From CAVXYG01 sp963766005 (GTDB lineage: Bacteria > Actinomycetota > Actinomycetes > S36-B12 > GCA-2699445): a stretch of 64,000 bases of DNA. The notes beneath the pieces were generated by a model that was not told where the DNA came from, searched no databases, and was given only the letters and a program-made list of their open reading frames with translations. This document shows positions 53,759 to 60,593 of this stretch, one piece after another (positions within the stretch are counted from its first letter, which is position 1; each line of letters opens with the position of its first letter). The position numbers and the translations under genes are program-made. The stretch spans positions 434,001 to 498,000 of the forward strand of contig CAVXYG010000008.1 of the NCBI GenBank assembly GCA_963766005.1. The letters are read 5' to 3'.

Positions 53759-53935
53759 GTGCCGATACAGCCGACGCTAGGCGAGGGGTCCGACACTGGC
53801 CGGGAGCCGCGCCCGCGAAGGCTGCGCAGTTGGCTCGAAGAGGCACACTCCGATCCGGCGCGGCGCGCGGTCATCGCGAGCACGGCGGAAGGGCCGACAG
53901 CCGCCCGAGTGCTCGTGCGTTCGGTCACCGTCCGC
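53759..53935 (+). pseudogene. Possible remnant of a pyridoxamine 5'-phosphate oxidase-family gene
   Basis: The frame beginning GTG 53759 encodes LRSWLEEAHSDPARRAVIAS followed by AEGPTAARVLVRSV. This resembles the N-terminal helix and first strands of PdxH-type flavoproteins (WL-x-A...AM-x-L-x-T...P-x-ARxVLL). The following FMN-binding segment is not found, and the frame then runs into arginine-rich low-complexity sequence. If correct, only 50-60 residues survive. It lies divergent to sbcD, next to another gene remnant. The remaining bases to 54102 show an imperfect duplicated stretch (CCGTCC...GCGCGAGGACGCGAG) and no gene. Confidence 0.4.
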
Positions 53936-54102
53936 GCGCGCGAGGACGCGAGCGATCCGTCAACACTGCTTGGCCGATGGCAGCCCACCGTCCCGCGCGC
54001 GCAAGGACGCGAGTCTCGCTGGCACGGGGCTGGCATGCCTGCGCCGGACCGCGGCGCCCGATCCGCGAAGGGCGAGGCGCATCGCGGCCAGGCCCTGCCC
54101 GC

Positions 54103-54108
54103 GATGAT
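54103..54108 (+). promoter_or_regulatory. -10-like element GATGAT before the LhgO-like remnant
   Basis: GATGAT is followed by six bases and GTG 54115, so the leaderless promoter geometry survives in front of a dead gene. Confidence 0.35.
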
Positions 54109-54114
54109 GGGTGC

Positions 54115-54773
54115 GTGAGCCAGCAGGCCGATATCGCCATCGAGGGGCAGGAGTTGTCGGCTGGGCCGTTGCCCGCGAGCTGCTGCGGACCACACCGGGC
54201 ATGCGCATCGCGATCTTGGACAAGGAGCCGGGATTGGCCGCCCACGCGAGCGGCTGGAACAGCAGTGTGCTCCATGCCGGCTCTCCTACGCACCCGACTC
54301 CCGCAAGGCCCGGCTGACGCGCCGCGGCAACGCGATGCTCCACGAATTCTGCGACGAGCACGATGTCCCCGTCCTGCGATGCGGCAAGGTGGTCATCGCC
54401 ACCCGAGCCTTCCGAGGTCGCCCAGCCGCAGGAGCTGTATCGGCGCGGCCTGGCCAACGGCGTCCCGGTGGAGCTCATCGACGAGCAGGGCCTTGCCGAG
54501 CTCGAACCGCTGGCGCGAACGGCAGGTACGGCACTGTGGTCGCCGACGACGTCGGTGGCCGACCCGCGGGCGGTCTCGGATGCGCTGGCCGCCGACGTGC
54601 GGCGCGCCGGCGGCAGGATCTGCCTCGCCTCGCCGGTGCAGGACGGCCGCCCGGGCCGGCTCGTTGTGGCCGGCCAGCGCTGGGACGTCGCCCATGTCGC
54701 CGGGGTGGACCACAGCTTCGGCGATGGCCTGCGAGGTCGTCGCCGACATGCGGCGGCGCGGGGTCCTCTAGCC
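54115..54773 (+). pseudogene. L-2-hydroxyglutarate oxidase (LhgO)-like remnant, multiply frameshifted and truncated
   Basis: Homology to FAD-dependent LhgO-type oxidases moves between frames. First is VSQQADIAI. After a break near 54142 comes GAGVVGWAVARELLRTTPGM (dinucleotide fold) through AAHASGWNSSVLHAG. A second break near 54280 leads to YAPDSRKARLTRRGNAMLHE and GKVVIATRAF. A third near 54405 leads to PSEVAQPQELYRRGLANGVP and ALWSPTTSVADPRAVSDALA. The match fades after VVAGQRWDVAHVAG, and the C-terminal half is missing. The intact enzyme oxidises L-2-hydroxyglutarate to 2-oxoglutarate. At least three frameshifts plus truncation argue for a true pseudogene. Confidence 0.8.
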
Positions 54774-54874
54774 ACAGGTGCCGGGCAAGCGCGCACGGCG
54801 GCCATGGCAGAACCGCGCGCCGGGGGAGTGCCGCCGGCCGCCGGAGGGGCGCGGCCGGCACCGTGGCCGGACCG

Positions 54875-55037
54875 CGAGCACCCAGCCGGCCCGAGCATCC
54901 AGTCGGCCGCCGCTGCAGCCGGCCCGAGCACCCAGCGCCGGCCGCCGCACCCAGCCGGCCCGAGCACCCAGCCGGCCGCCGCTGCCAGCCGGCCCGAGCA
55001 TCCAGTCGGCCGCCGCACCCAGCCGGCCCGAGGCACC
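54875..55037. repeat. GC-rich minisatellite
   Basis: Degenerate units built from CGAGCAYCCAGYCGGCC and GCCGCCGC repeat about six to eight times over 160 bases, between the LhgO-like remnant and the phosphofructokinase gene. Frames across it are low-complexity and not gene-like. It may have arisen by slippage during decay of the preceding gene. Confidence 0.75.
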
Positions 55038-55085
55038 TGCAGCGCCAAGCGCCGCCGCCCGCGAGCAATGCCGCTCCCGCCGCGT

Positions 55086-55091
55086 TAGGTT
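55086..55091 (+). promoter_or_regulatory. -10 element TAGGTT, leaderless promoter of pfkA
   Basis: TAGGTT is followed by six bases and ATG 55098. Confidence 0.6.
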
Positions 55092-55097
55092 CGCTGC

Positions 55098-56126
55098 ATG
55101 CGGATCGGTGTGTTGACCGGCGGCGGCGACTGCCCGGGCCTGAACGCGGTCATCCGGGCCGTGGTGCGGCGAGCGGAGGGACACTACGGCCATACGGTCA
55201 TCGGCGTGCGCAACGGCTGGGAGGGGATGTCGCTGGGTCTGACGACGGATCTCGGCATCGACGACACGCGCGGGCTGCTGACCCGCGGCGGCACGATCCT
55301 CGGTACGGCCCGCTACCACCCCGACGAGCACGGCGACGGCGTGGAGCGGGTGATGGAGGTGTACCGGCGCAGCCGGCTCGACGCGGTGATCTGCGTCGGC
55401 GGCGACGGCACACTGGCCGCTGCCGGAGCCCTCAGCGAGCAAGGGCTGCCCATGATCGGCGTCCCGAAGACGATCGACAACGATGTGGTCGGCACCGACG
55501 CCTCCGTCGGGTTCGACACCGCGGTCTCGATCGCGACCGAGGCGGTTGACCGCGTCCAAACCACCGCCGAGAGCCACAACCGCATCATGGTTGTGGAGGT
55601 GATGGGCCGCCACAGCGGGTGGATCGCGCTGTCCGCCGGGATCGCCGGGGGGGCCGAGGCCATCATCATCCCGGAGGATCCCTTCGACATCGAGGATGTC
55701 GCCGGAGCAATCCGCCACCGCCACCGCGGGGTCATCAAGTCCTCGATCGTCGTCGTCGCCGAGGGCGCAGTCCCGCGGGCCGGCACGATCGACTGGACGC
55801 GTCCCGAAGGGGCGTTCGGCTCCATCGTGGCAGGTGCGGTGGGGGAGATGGTGCGTGCCGAGCTCGAGCAGCGAACGGAGTACGACACTCGGCTGACCGT
55901 GCTCGGCCACGTGCAGCGGGGCGGGACGCCGACCGCGGCCGATCGCATCCTCGGCAGCCGCTTCGGGGTGGCCGCGGTCGATGCGATCCAAGCGGGCCGC
56001 TCGGGGGTGATGATGGGCCTGCAGCAGGACAGGATCGTCTCGGTGCCGATCAGCGACGTCGCCGGTCGGCGCAAGGACCCGCCGGAGGAGATGATCGAGG
56101 TGGCGCGCACGCTGTCGGCCATCTAG
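55098..56126 (+). CDS. pfkA: 6-phosphofructokinase
   Basis: This enzyme phosphorylates fructose 6-phosphate in glycolysis. The 342-residue protein has MRIGVLTGGGDCPGLNAVIR at the N-terminus, CVGGDGTLAAAGAL (about 99-112), GVPKTIDNDVVGTDASVGFD (catalytic Asp in TIDND) and VEVMGRHSGWIALSAGIAGG. The Gly in GGDG points to ATP as donor, whereas the Lys in PKTIDND is shared with pyrophosphate-type enzymes; this combination occurs in actinobacterial ATP-PFKs. The leaderless start decides ATG 55098. It stands alone between decayed sequence and a convergent gene. Confidence 0.94.
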   Translation: MRIGVLTGGGDCPGLNAVIRAVVRRAEGHYGHTVIGVRNGWEGMSLGLTTDLGIDDTRGLLTRGGTILGTARYHPDEHGDGVERVMEVYRRSRLDAVICVGGDGTLAAAGALSEQGLPMIGVPKTIDNDVVGTDASVGFDTAVSIATEAVDRVQTTAESHNRIMVVEVMGRHSGWIALSAGIAGGAEAIIIPEDPFDIEDVAGAIRHRHRGVIKSSIVVVAEGAVPRAGTIDWTRPEGAFGSIVAGAVGEMVRAELEQRTEYDTRLTVLGHVQRGGTPTAADRILGSRFGVAAVDAIQAGRSGVMMGLQQDRIVSVPISDVAGRRKDPPEEMIEVARTLSAI

Positions 56127-56180
56127 CCGATGCGCACGGGCCCCGCGGCCCTCCTCGGCACCGGGCCCGGTGCCGCACCG

Positions 56181-56804
56181 TCAGGCCTCGAATGGACGCG
56201 GATCGCCCGCTCCCACGCGCGCGATGACCGGATACCCGGCCGTGTAGTCCACGACGGTCGTCGCCTCATCACCGCACTCGCCGGAGTCGAGGACCGCGTC
56301 CACTTCGGAGTCGAGTTCCTCCTTGACCTGCCACCCGTCGGTCATGGGCCGGTCCTGGCCCGGCAGCAGGAGCGTGCTCGACAGCAGCGGTTCATCGAGC
56401 TCGAGCAGCAGCGCCGCCACGACCGGATGCTGCGGGATGCGGACGCCGACGGTGCGCTTCTTCGGGTGGGCCATCCGGCGCGGCACGTCCCGGGTCGCCG
56501 GCAGGATGAAGGTGTACGGCCCGGGCGTGTGCGCCTTCACCGCGCGGAAGACCGCCGTGTCGAGGACGACGAACTGGCCGACCTGCGCAAGATCGGCGCA
56601 CACCAGGGTGAAGTGATGGCCGGGGTCCAACTCCCGCAGCCGCCGGATGCGGTCTACCCCGGAACGGCTCTCGAGCCGACACCCCAGGGCGTAGCCGGAG
56701 TCCGTCGGATACGCGATCAGCGCGTCGTCGCGCAGCATCTGGGCGACCGTGGCGATGCTGCGCGGCTGCGGATCGACGGGGTGGACGTCGAAGTACCGGG
56801 CCAT
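56181..56804 (-). CDS. YciO/Sua5/YrdC family (threonylcarbamoyl-AMP synthase-like) protein
   Basis: This 207-residue protein has the YrdC fold: LIAYPTDSGYALGCRLES, RIRRLRELDPGHHFTLVCAD, PGPYTFILPATRDVPRRM and KKRTVGVRIPQHPVVAALL. Its length and absence of a C-terminal Sua5 domain put it nearer the YciO branch than the essential TsaC, so a role in tRNA t6A formation is possible but not certain. ATG 56804 is preceded by a -10-like hexamer at seven bases. It converges on pfkA. Confidence 0.85.
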   Translation of the reverse strand: MARYFDVHPVDPQPRSIATVAQMLRDDALIAYPTDSGYALGCRLESRSGVDRIRRLRELDPGHHFTLVCADLAQVGQFVVLDTAVFRAVKAHTPGPYTFILPATRDVPRRMAHPKKRTVGVRIPQHPVVAALLLELDEPLLSSTLLLPGQDRPMTDGWQVKEELDSEVDAVLDSGECGDEATTVVDYTAGYPVIARVGAGDPRPFEA

Positions 56805-56811
56805 GCCCAGC

Positions 56812-56817
56812 AGGGTA
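56812..56817 (-). promoter_or_regulatory. -10 element TACCCT, leaderless promoter of the yciO-like gene
   Basis: On the minus strand TACCCT is followed by seven bases and ATG 56804. Confidence 0.45.
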
Positions 56818-56856
56818 TGCCCGACCGGCCACGGACGTGGCGGCCTGCCGGGGGAA

Positions 56857-58656
56857 CTACTCGGCCAGCATGAGCCACTGATCCTCCAGAGCCGCCAGGT
56901 CGGCGTTGGCCGCGCCCAGCTGCGGACCGAGCTCTGCCAGCGCGCCGGCATCGGTCGCGGCGGCGGCCATCGCCTCGTGCAGCTCGGCGACCCGGGCGTG
57001 GGCCTTGTCCATGGACCGCTCCACGCGCGCCAGTTCCTTGCGCCGTTCGCGGTCTCGCGCCGTGCCGGAACCCGCCGCAGGAGCCCCTGCGCTAGCCCCC
57101 GGCGCGGCCCTCGGCACCGGTGAGTCCCGATCCCCCTGCGCCGCATCGGCCAGGTACTCCTCGACGCCGCCCGGCAGGTGCCGAAGCGTGCCGTCGCCGG
57201 GGATCGACCAGACGTCGTCGCAGACGCGCTCCAGGAAGTAGCGGTCGTGCGAGACGACCAGCAGCGTCCCCGGCCAGCGGTCCAGGACATCCTCCAGGAC
57301 CGTGAGCGTCTCGACATCGAGATCGTTGGTCGGTTCGTCGAGCAGGAGGAGGTTGGGCCCTCCGAGAAGCAGCCGCAGCAGGTGCAGCCGGCGCAGTTCT
57401 CCGCCGGATAGGTCGCCGAGCCGCCGCCACACCGCGTCTCCCCGGAACCCGAACTGCTCCAACAGCTGGGCGGCTGTGAGGTCGTCCCCGCTCGTGACCA
57501 CGATCCGCTCGCCGGCCCGCTGCAGCCAGGGCAGCACGCGCACTTCCGGGTCCGGTATCGGCAACCGCTGATCGAGCAGTGCCGGGACAACGGTGGCGCC
57601 GCGCGCGACCCGCCCGTCGAAGGGTGGTGGATCGCTGCCCAGCAGCAGCCGGATCAGCGTCGTCTTTCCCGTCCCGTTGCGCCCCAGCAATCCGATCCGG
57701 TCGCCGGGGCCGAGTCCCCACGTGATGTCGGTGAGCACGGCGTCGGAACCCTCGGCGGGTCGCAGGGTCACGTCGGTCAGCTCCACGACCTCCTTGCCGA
57801 GCCGTGCGGAGGCCACGCGGCGCAGGGACAGGGCGTCCCGCGGCGGGGGTTCGTCCGCGATCAGGGCGCTCGCCGCGTCGAGACGGAACTTCGGCTTGCT
57901 CGTGCGTGCCGGAGCCCCGCGGCGCAGCCAGGCCAGTTCCTTGCGCAGCAGGTTCTGGCGACGCGCCTGGGTCGAGGAGCGCTGCCGCTGCCGCTCGGCC
58001 TTCGCCAGCACGTATGCCGCGTATCCGCCCTCGTAGGCCTCGACCGTCTCCCTGCCCACCTCCCACGTGTGATCGGTGACCGCATCGAGGAACCACCGGT
58101 CGTGGGTCACCACGGCCAGCGCCGTGCGCGCGGGCCGGGACCGGACATGCTCGGCGAGCCACCCGATGGCGCTGATGTCCAGGTGGTTCGTCGGCTCGTC
58201 CAGCAGCAGCACATCGGGGTTGTGGACCAGTGCCGCGGCCAGCGCCACGCGCCTCGCCTCGCCCCCGCTGAGGTCCGCCGTCGGGGTGTCGAGGCCCGCC
58301 GTCAGCGCCGGTGCTGCCAGCCCGCCGAAGAGCCCGCCCACAACATCGCGCGCCAGGGGCTCGCCGGCCCAGTCGTGCTCGGCCCGGTCGGCGAAGATGG
58401 CCTGCCGCACCGTGCCGCCCGGCAGTGCGTCCGCCTGGCCGACCAGCTCGACCCGGACCCCGGAGCGTCGAACGACGCGGCCGGCGTCGGGGACGTCCAT
58501 CCCGGCCAGCGCGCGCAGCAGGGTTGACTTCCCGCCCCCGTTGCGGCCGACCACGCCGATCCGCTCGCCTTCCTGCAGCCCCAGGGACACCTCGGTCAGG
58601 ACCCGGTGCGGGCCCTTCACGACGGTGATCGCGTCGGCAGTCAACAAGGCAGGCAC
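56857..58656 (-). CDS. ABC-F family ATPase (ribosome-associated translation factor or resistance type)
   Basis: This 599-residue soluble protein has two ABC domains. The first has Walker A GRNGGGKST, signature LSGGEARRVALAAAL and LLLDEPTNHLDISAIGWLAE. A linker rich in Arg/Gln follows (AERQRQRSSTQARRQNLLRK), then the second domain with GRNGTGKTTLIRLLLG, LSGGELRRLHLLRLLL and LLLLDEPTNDLDVETLTVLE. A C-terminal coiled coil (ERRKELARVERSMDKAHARV) resembles the Uup type. No membrane segment exists, so it is not a transporter. GTG 58656 is fixed by the -10 spacing. Confidence 0.92.
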   Translation of the reverse strand: MPALLTADAITVVKGPHRVLTEVSLGLQEGERIGVVGRNGGGKSTLLRALAGMDVPDAGRVVRRSGVRVELVGQADALPGGTVRQAIFADRAEHDWAGEPLARDVVGGLFGGLAAPALTAGLDTPTADLSGGEARRVALAAALVHNPDVLLLDEPTNHLDISAIGWLAEHVRSRPARTALAVVTHDRWFLDAVTDHTWEVGRETVEAYEGGYAAYVLAKAERQRQRSSTQARRQNLLRKELAWLRRGAPARTSKPKFRLDAASALIADEPPPRDALSLRRVASARLGKEVVELTDVTLRPAEGSDAVLTDITWGLGPGDRIGLLGRNGTGKTTLIRLLLGSDPPPFDGRVARGATVVPALLDQRLPIPDPEVRVLPWLQRAGERIVVTSGDDLTAAQLLEQFGFRGDAVWRRLGDLSGGELRRLHLLRLLLGGPNLLLLDEPTNDLDVETLTVLEDVLDRWPGTLLVVSHDRYFLERVCDDVWSIPGDGTLRHLPGGVEEYLADAAQGDRDSPVPRAAPGASAGAPAAGSGTARDRERRKELARVERSMDKAHARVAELHEAMAAAATDAGALAELGPQLGAANADLAALEDQWLMLAE

Positions 58657-58662
58657 CCCCGC

Positions 58663-58668
58663 ATTGTC
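58663..58668 (-). promoter_or_regulatory. -10-like element GACAAT, leaderless promoter of the ABC-F gene
   Basis: On the minus strand GACAAT is followed by six bases and GTG 58656. Confidence 0.5.
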
Positions 58669-58854
58669 CTCCTCGGCCGGGTCGGTGGCGAAAGCACCGT
58701 GTTCGACCGGCCGTCGCCGCTCGGGTGAGCCAAGCTGGCGCAGCTCGAATGAGCCAAGGCGGCGCCATCGTCTTGGAAGGGGTCGGCTATCGCCAGGGCA
58801 GCGCAGTACCCGCAGCAGCGCCGGGCGCATCAGGTCGGAGTGGGCGGCTGGACC

Positions 58855-59383
58855 GTCGGCGTCGTCGTGATCCTGGCCGCCGTCGTCCGGACGCAGTTCG
58901 ACACCGATGCCGAGGAGCGGGCCTGCCCGCACCAAGCGGACTTCGAACCCCCGGGGGCATCGGCGGCGACTCCGGAGACCGAGATGTCGGGGACCTGGGC
59001 TGGGGTCCTCCCGCCCCTGGGCCAGGGCTGCGGACCGGGCACGCCTCGGTGAACTCATGCTGCCCGAGGCATCTGGCGGGCGGAGCGCATCCTGGCGCCC
59101 GGCTGGCTCGATCTCGCGGCCCGGCCGGCGCTGCCCTCGGGGGAGGGCGCGGACTACGGCGCCCAGACCCGGCCGCCGGCCGACCCGGTGGGCGGGGAGT
59201 GCCGCAACTCGACCGGCCGGCCTGCTGCGGGACGCGCTCGCCATGGCGGGGCACCGGGGCCAGATCTTGGCGATGGTTCCTTCCCGCGACGCCGTCGTGG
59301 TGCGCCTCGGATGGACCTTCGATAGCGACCGGTCCGACGGGGGCCGCTTCGTCGGCGAGGTCCGCTCGGCGCTGCCGTGGTAG
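58855..59383 (+). pseudogene. Serine hydrolase (beta-lactamase family) remnant, C-terminal half, several frameshifts
   Basis: Pieces of a class C beta-lactamase-like hydrolase appear in order but in changing frames. They are AAVVRTQFDTDAEERACPHQ, then FEPPGASAATPETEMSGTWA (near 58945-59000), RAADRARLGELMLPE (near 59030-59070), RILAPGWLDLAARPALPSGE with YGAQT (near 59085-59165), and finally AMAGHRGQILAMVPSRDAVV to the stop at 59383. The N-terminal part with the catalytic SxxK is missing. At least three frame changes and the truncation indicate a genuine pseudogene. The 200 bases upstream, to the ABC-F start, contain a small direct repeat (ATGAGCCAAG-type) and no gene. Confidence 0.75.
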
Positions 59384-59424
59384 CCCGCGCCCTGGATCGG
59401 GGCATCGCTGCCGCAGGCGGCCGA

Positions 59425-59430
59425 TAGCAT
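59425..59430 (+). promoter_or_regulatory. -10 element TAGCAT, leaderless promoter of the histidine phosphatase gene
   Basis: TAGCAT is followed by six bases and GTG 59437. Confidence 0.55.
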
Positions 59431-59436
59431 CGCCGC

Positions 59437-60120
59437 GTGCATATCTACCTCGTGCGGCACGGGCAGAGCCACGTCAACCTCACCGACCTGACCGCGCAGC
59501 ACCGCGACGAGCCGCTGACGCGGACCGGTGTCGCGCAGGCGACCGCCGTGGCCGCTCACATCGCCGACTCGCTGCGTGTCGACCGGCTGATCGCCAGCAC
59601 GGTGCAGCGGGCGGCGCAGACCGCGACCGTGATCGGCGAACGGTTGGGGGTGCGGGTGGAGTTCGAGGACCGCCTGCGGGAGGTGGGGACGGTGCACCCC
59701 GACGGCTCGCCGATCCCGCAGGCCGATCTCCGGCCGTACCTCCCCGAGATGTGGGGAACGCTGCGGCCCTACGAGCCGGTGACGGTGGGCGGGGAGTCCT
59801 GGATGCAGGTCCGTGCCCGGGTCGGCGCCTTCATCGAATCGCTCATCCCGATGCCGCCGCGCGGGGTGAGCCGCACCATGCAGCACTCGGCGGACGACGC
59901 CGACCACGAGGGCCGGGTCGTCGTCGTGGTCTGCCACGCCGGCGTCATCGAGGCGTTTCTGGAGTATGTCTTCGAGAAGGGCCCCTGGAGTGTCGTGGCC
60001 GTGGAGACCAGCAACACGGGGATGACCCACCTGCAGTACCTGCCGCACCCGAACCGGCCCGACTGGCGGCTGCACTTCCACAATCGGATCGTGCACCTGC
60101 CGAGCGATCTGGTGACCTGA
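59437..60120 (+). CDS. Histidine phosphatase (phosphoglycerate mutase-like) family protein
   Basis: This 227-residue cytoplasmic protein has the catalytic RHG motif at the N-terminus (MHIYLVRHGQSHVNLTDL, His8), a second Arg in LIASTVQRAAQTA and the second catalytic His in VVVVCHAGVIEAF (about 167). Branch-2 histidine phosphatases remove phosphate from diverse substrates; none can be assigned. It ends 49 bases before a long hairpin. Confidence 0.9.
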   Translation: MHIYLVRHGQSHVNLTDLTAQHRDEPLTRTGVAQATAVAAHIADSLRVDRLIASTVQRAAQTATVIGERLGVRVEFEDRLREVGTVHPDGSPIPQADLRPYLPEMWGTLRPYEPVTVGGESWMQVRARVGAFIESLIPMPPRGVSRTMQHSADDADHEGRVVVVVCHAGVIEAFLEYVFEKGPWSVVAVETSNTGMTHLQYLPHPNRPDWRLHFHNRIVHLPSDLVT

Positions 60121-60169
60121 GCCGCGGGGCCCGTCGGCATCGGGCGGACCGGGACGATGAGGCCGACAA

Positions 60170-60221
60170 CGCGAAACGGCGCGATCTCGGGGAGGGACTC
60201 CCTGGATCACGCCGTTTCGCG
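60170..60221. terminator. Long hairpin, probable bidirectional terminator
   Basis: CGCGAAACGGCG (60170-60181) pairs with its exact complement at 60210-60221. Inside, GATC pairs with GATC and GGGAG pairs with CTCCC, giving an almost continuous 52-base hairpin with a tiny loop. It lies between the histidine phosphatase gene and the convergent 41-codon gene, so it could stop transcription from both sides. Confidence 0.6.
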
Positions 60222-60240
60222 CCGTCGGTCGCCGCGCGCT

Positions 60241-60257
60241 GCGCGGCCGCTTCGGCC
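60241..60257 (-). terminator. Short terminator hairpin after the 41-codon gene
   Basis: GCGGCCG and its complement form a 7-bp stem with a 3-base loop, five bases after the stop of the minus-strand small gene. Confidence 0.5.
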
Positions 60258-60262
60258 GCTGG

Positions 60263-60388
60263 TCACTTCTTCGCGGGCTTCTGCGAGAAGGCCTTCTTGT
60301 TCTTGACCGCGGTCTCGAAGGTCGCCTTGACGGTGGACTGGTTGGTGACGTCGTTGCCGGTGTTGCCCAGGATCTTGGCCGAGTACAT
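60263..60388 (-). CDS. Small lysine-rich protein (41 residues), unknown function
   Basis: I do not recognise this protein. It reads MYSAKILGNTGND at the start and ends in KNKKAFSQKPAKK, with about nine lysines, no cysteine, no membrane segment and a basic C-terminus. Several signs support a real gene. There is a good ribosome site (AAGGAGA) before ATG 60388. Nearly every codon is an optimal C- or G-ending one, as in highly expressed genes. A plausible promoter (TTGTGC, 17 bp, TCTACT) overlaps a perfect palindrome, and a hairpin directly follows the stop. It is divergent from pafB. It could be a nucleic-acid-binding or stress-induced protein, but nothing proves this. Confidence 0.7.
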   Translation of the reverse strand: MYSAKILGNTGNDVTNQSTVKATFETAVKNKKAFSQKPAKK

Positions 60389-60434
60389 GGTGTCTCCTTG
60401 TCGTGGTGCGAGTTCTGCGCGGGTGCGCTCTTCC

Positions 60435-60463
60435 AGTAGACCGCTACTTGTGCATATGCACAA
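60435..60463 (-). promoter_or_regulatory. Promoter of the 41-codon gene (TTGTGC - 17 bp - TCTACT)
   Basis: On the minus strand the -35 TTGTGC (60463-60458) lies within the right arm of the palindrome, and the -10 TCTACT (60440-60435) follows after 17 bases. The start would be near 60428, leaving a leader of about 40 bases. Confidence 0.5.
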
Positions 60464-60469
60464 GTAGCG
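60442..60469. promoter_or_regulatory. Perfect 28-bp palindrome, probable operator
   Basis: The 14-base half CGCTACTTGTGCAT (60442-60455) is followed directly by its exact complement (60456-60469). It overlaps the -35 and spacer of the minus-strand promoter, the classic place for a dimeric repressor (TetR, MarR or PadR type). It lies about 100 bases upstream of the pafB -10. The core TGTGCATATGCACA is AT-richer than the surroundings. Confidence 0.75.
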
Positions 60470-60565
60470 CCACCGTGATGCGCGCCACACGCCCGGGGGC
60501 GCGGATCGCAGGGCGGTGTGGATGTTGGGGGCCGCGCAAACCGGACCGTCCGGCCGCGGAACGCG

Positions 60566-60571
60566 TAGGCT
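60566..60571 (+). promoter_or_regulatory. -10 element TAGGCT of the pafB-pafC operon
   Basis: TAGGCT lies 22 bases before GTG 60594, with the ribosome site GAGAGGAGGC between them, so pafB is leadered. Confidence 0.4.
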
Positions 60572-60593
60572 CGCGCTAGCGAGAGGAGGCGCG

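Noticed and set aside
58725..60467. 580-codon plus-strand frame spanning the hydrolase remnant and histidine phosphatase
   Set aside because: It crosses a decayed gene, an out-of-frame real gene and the reverse complement of the small gene; no continuous homology.
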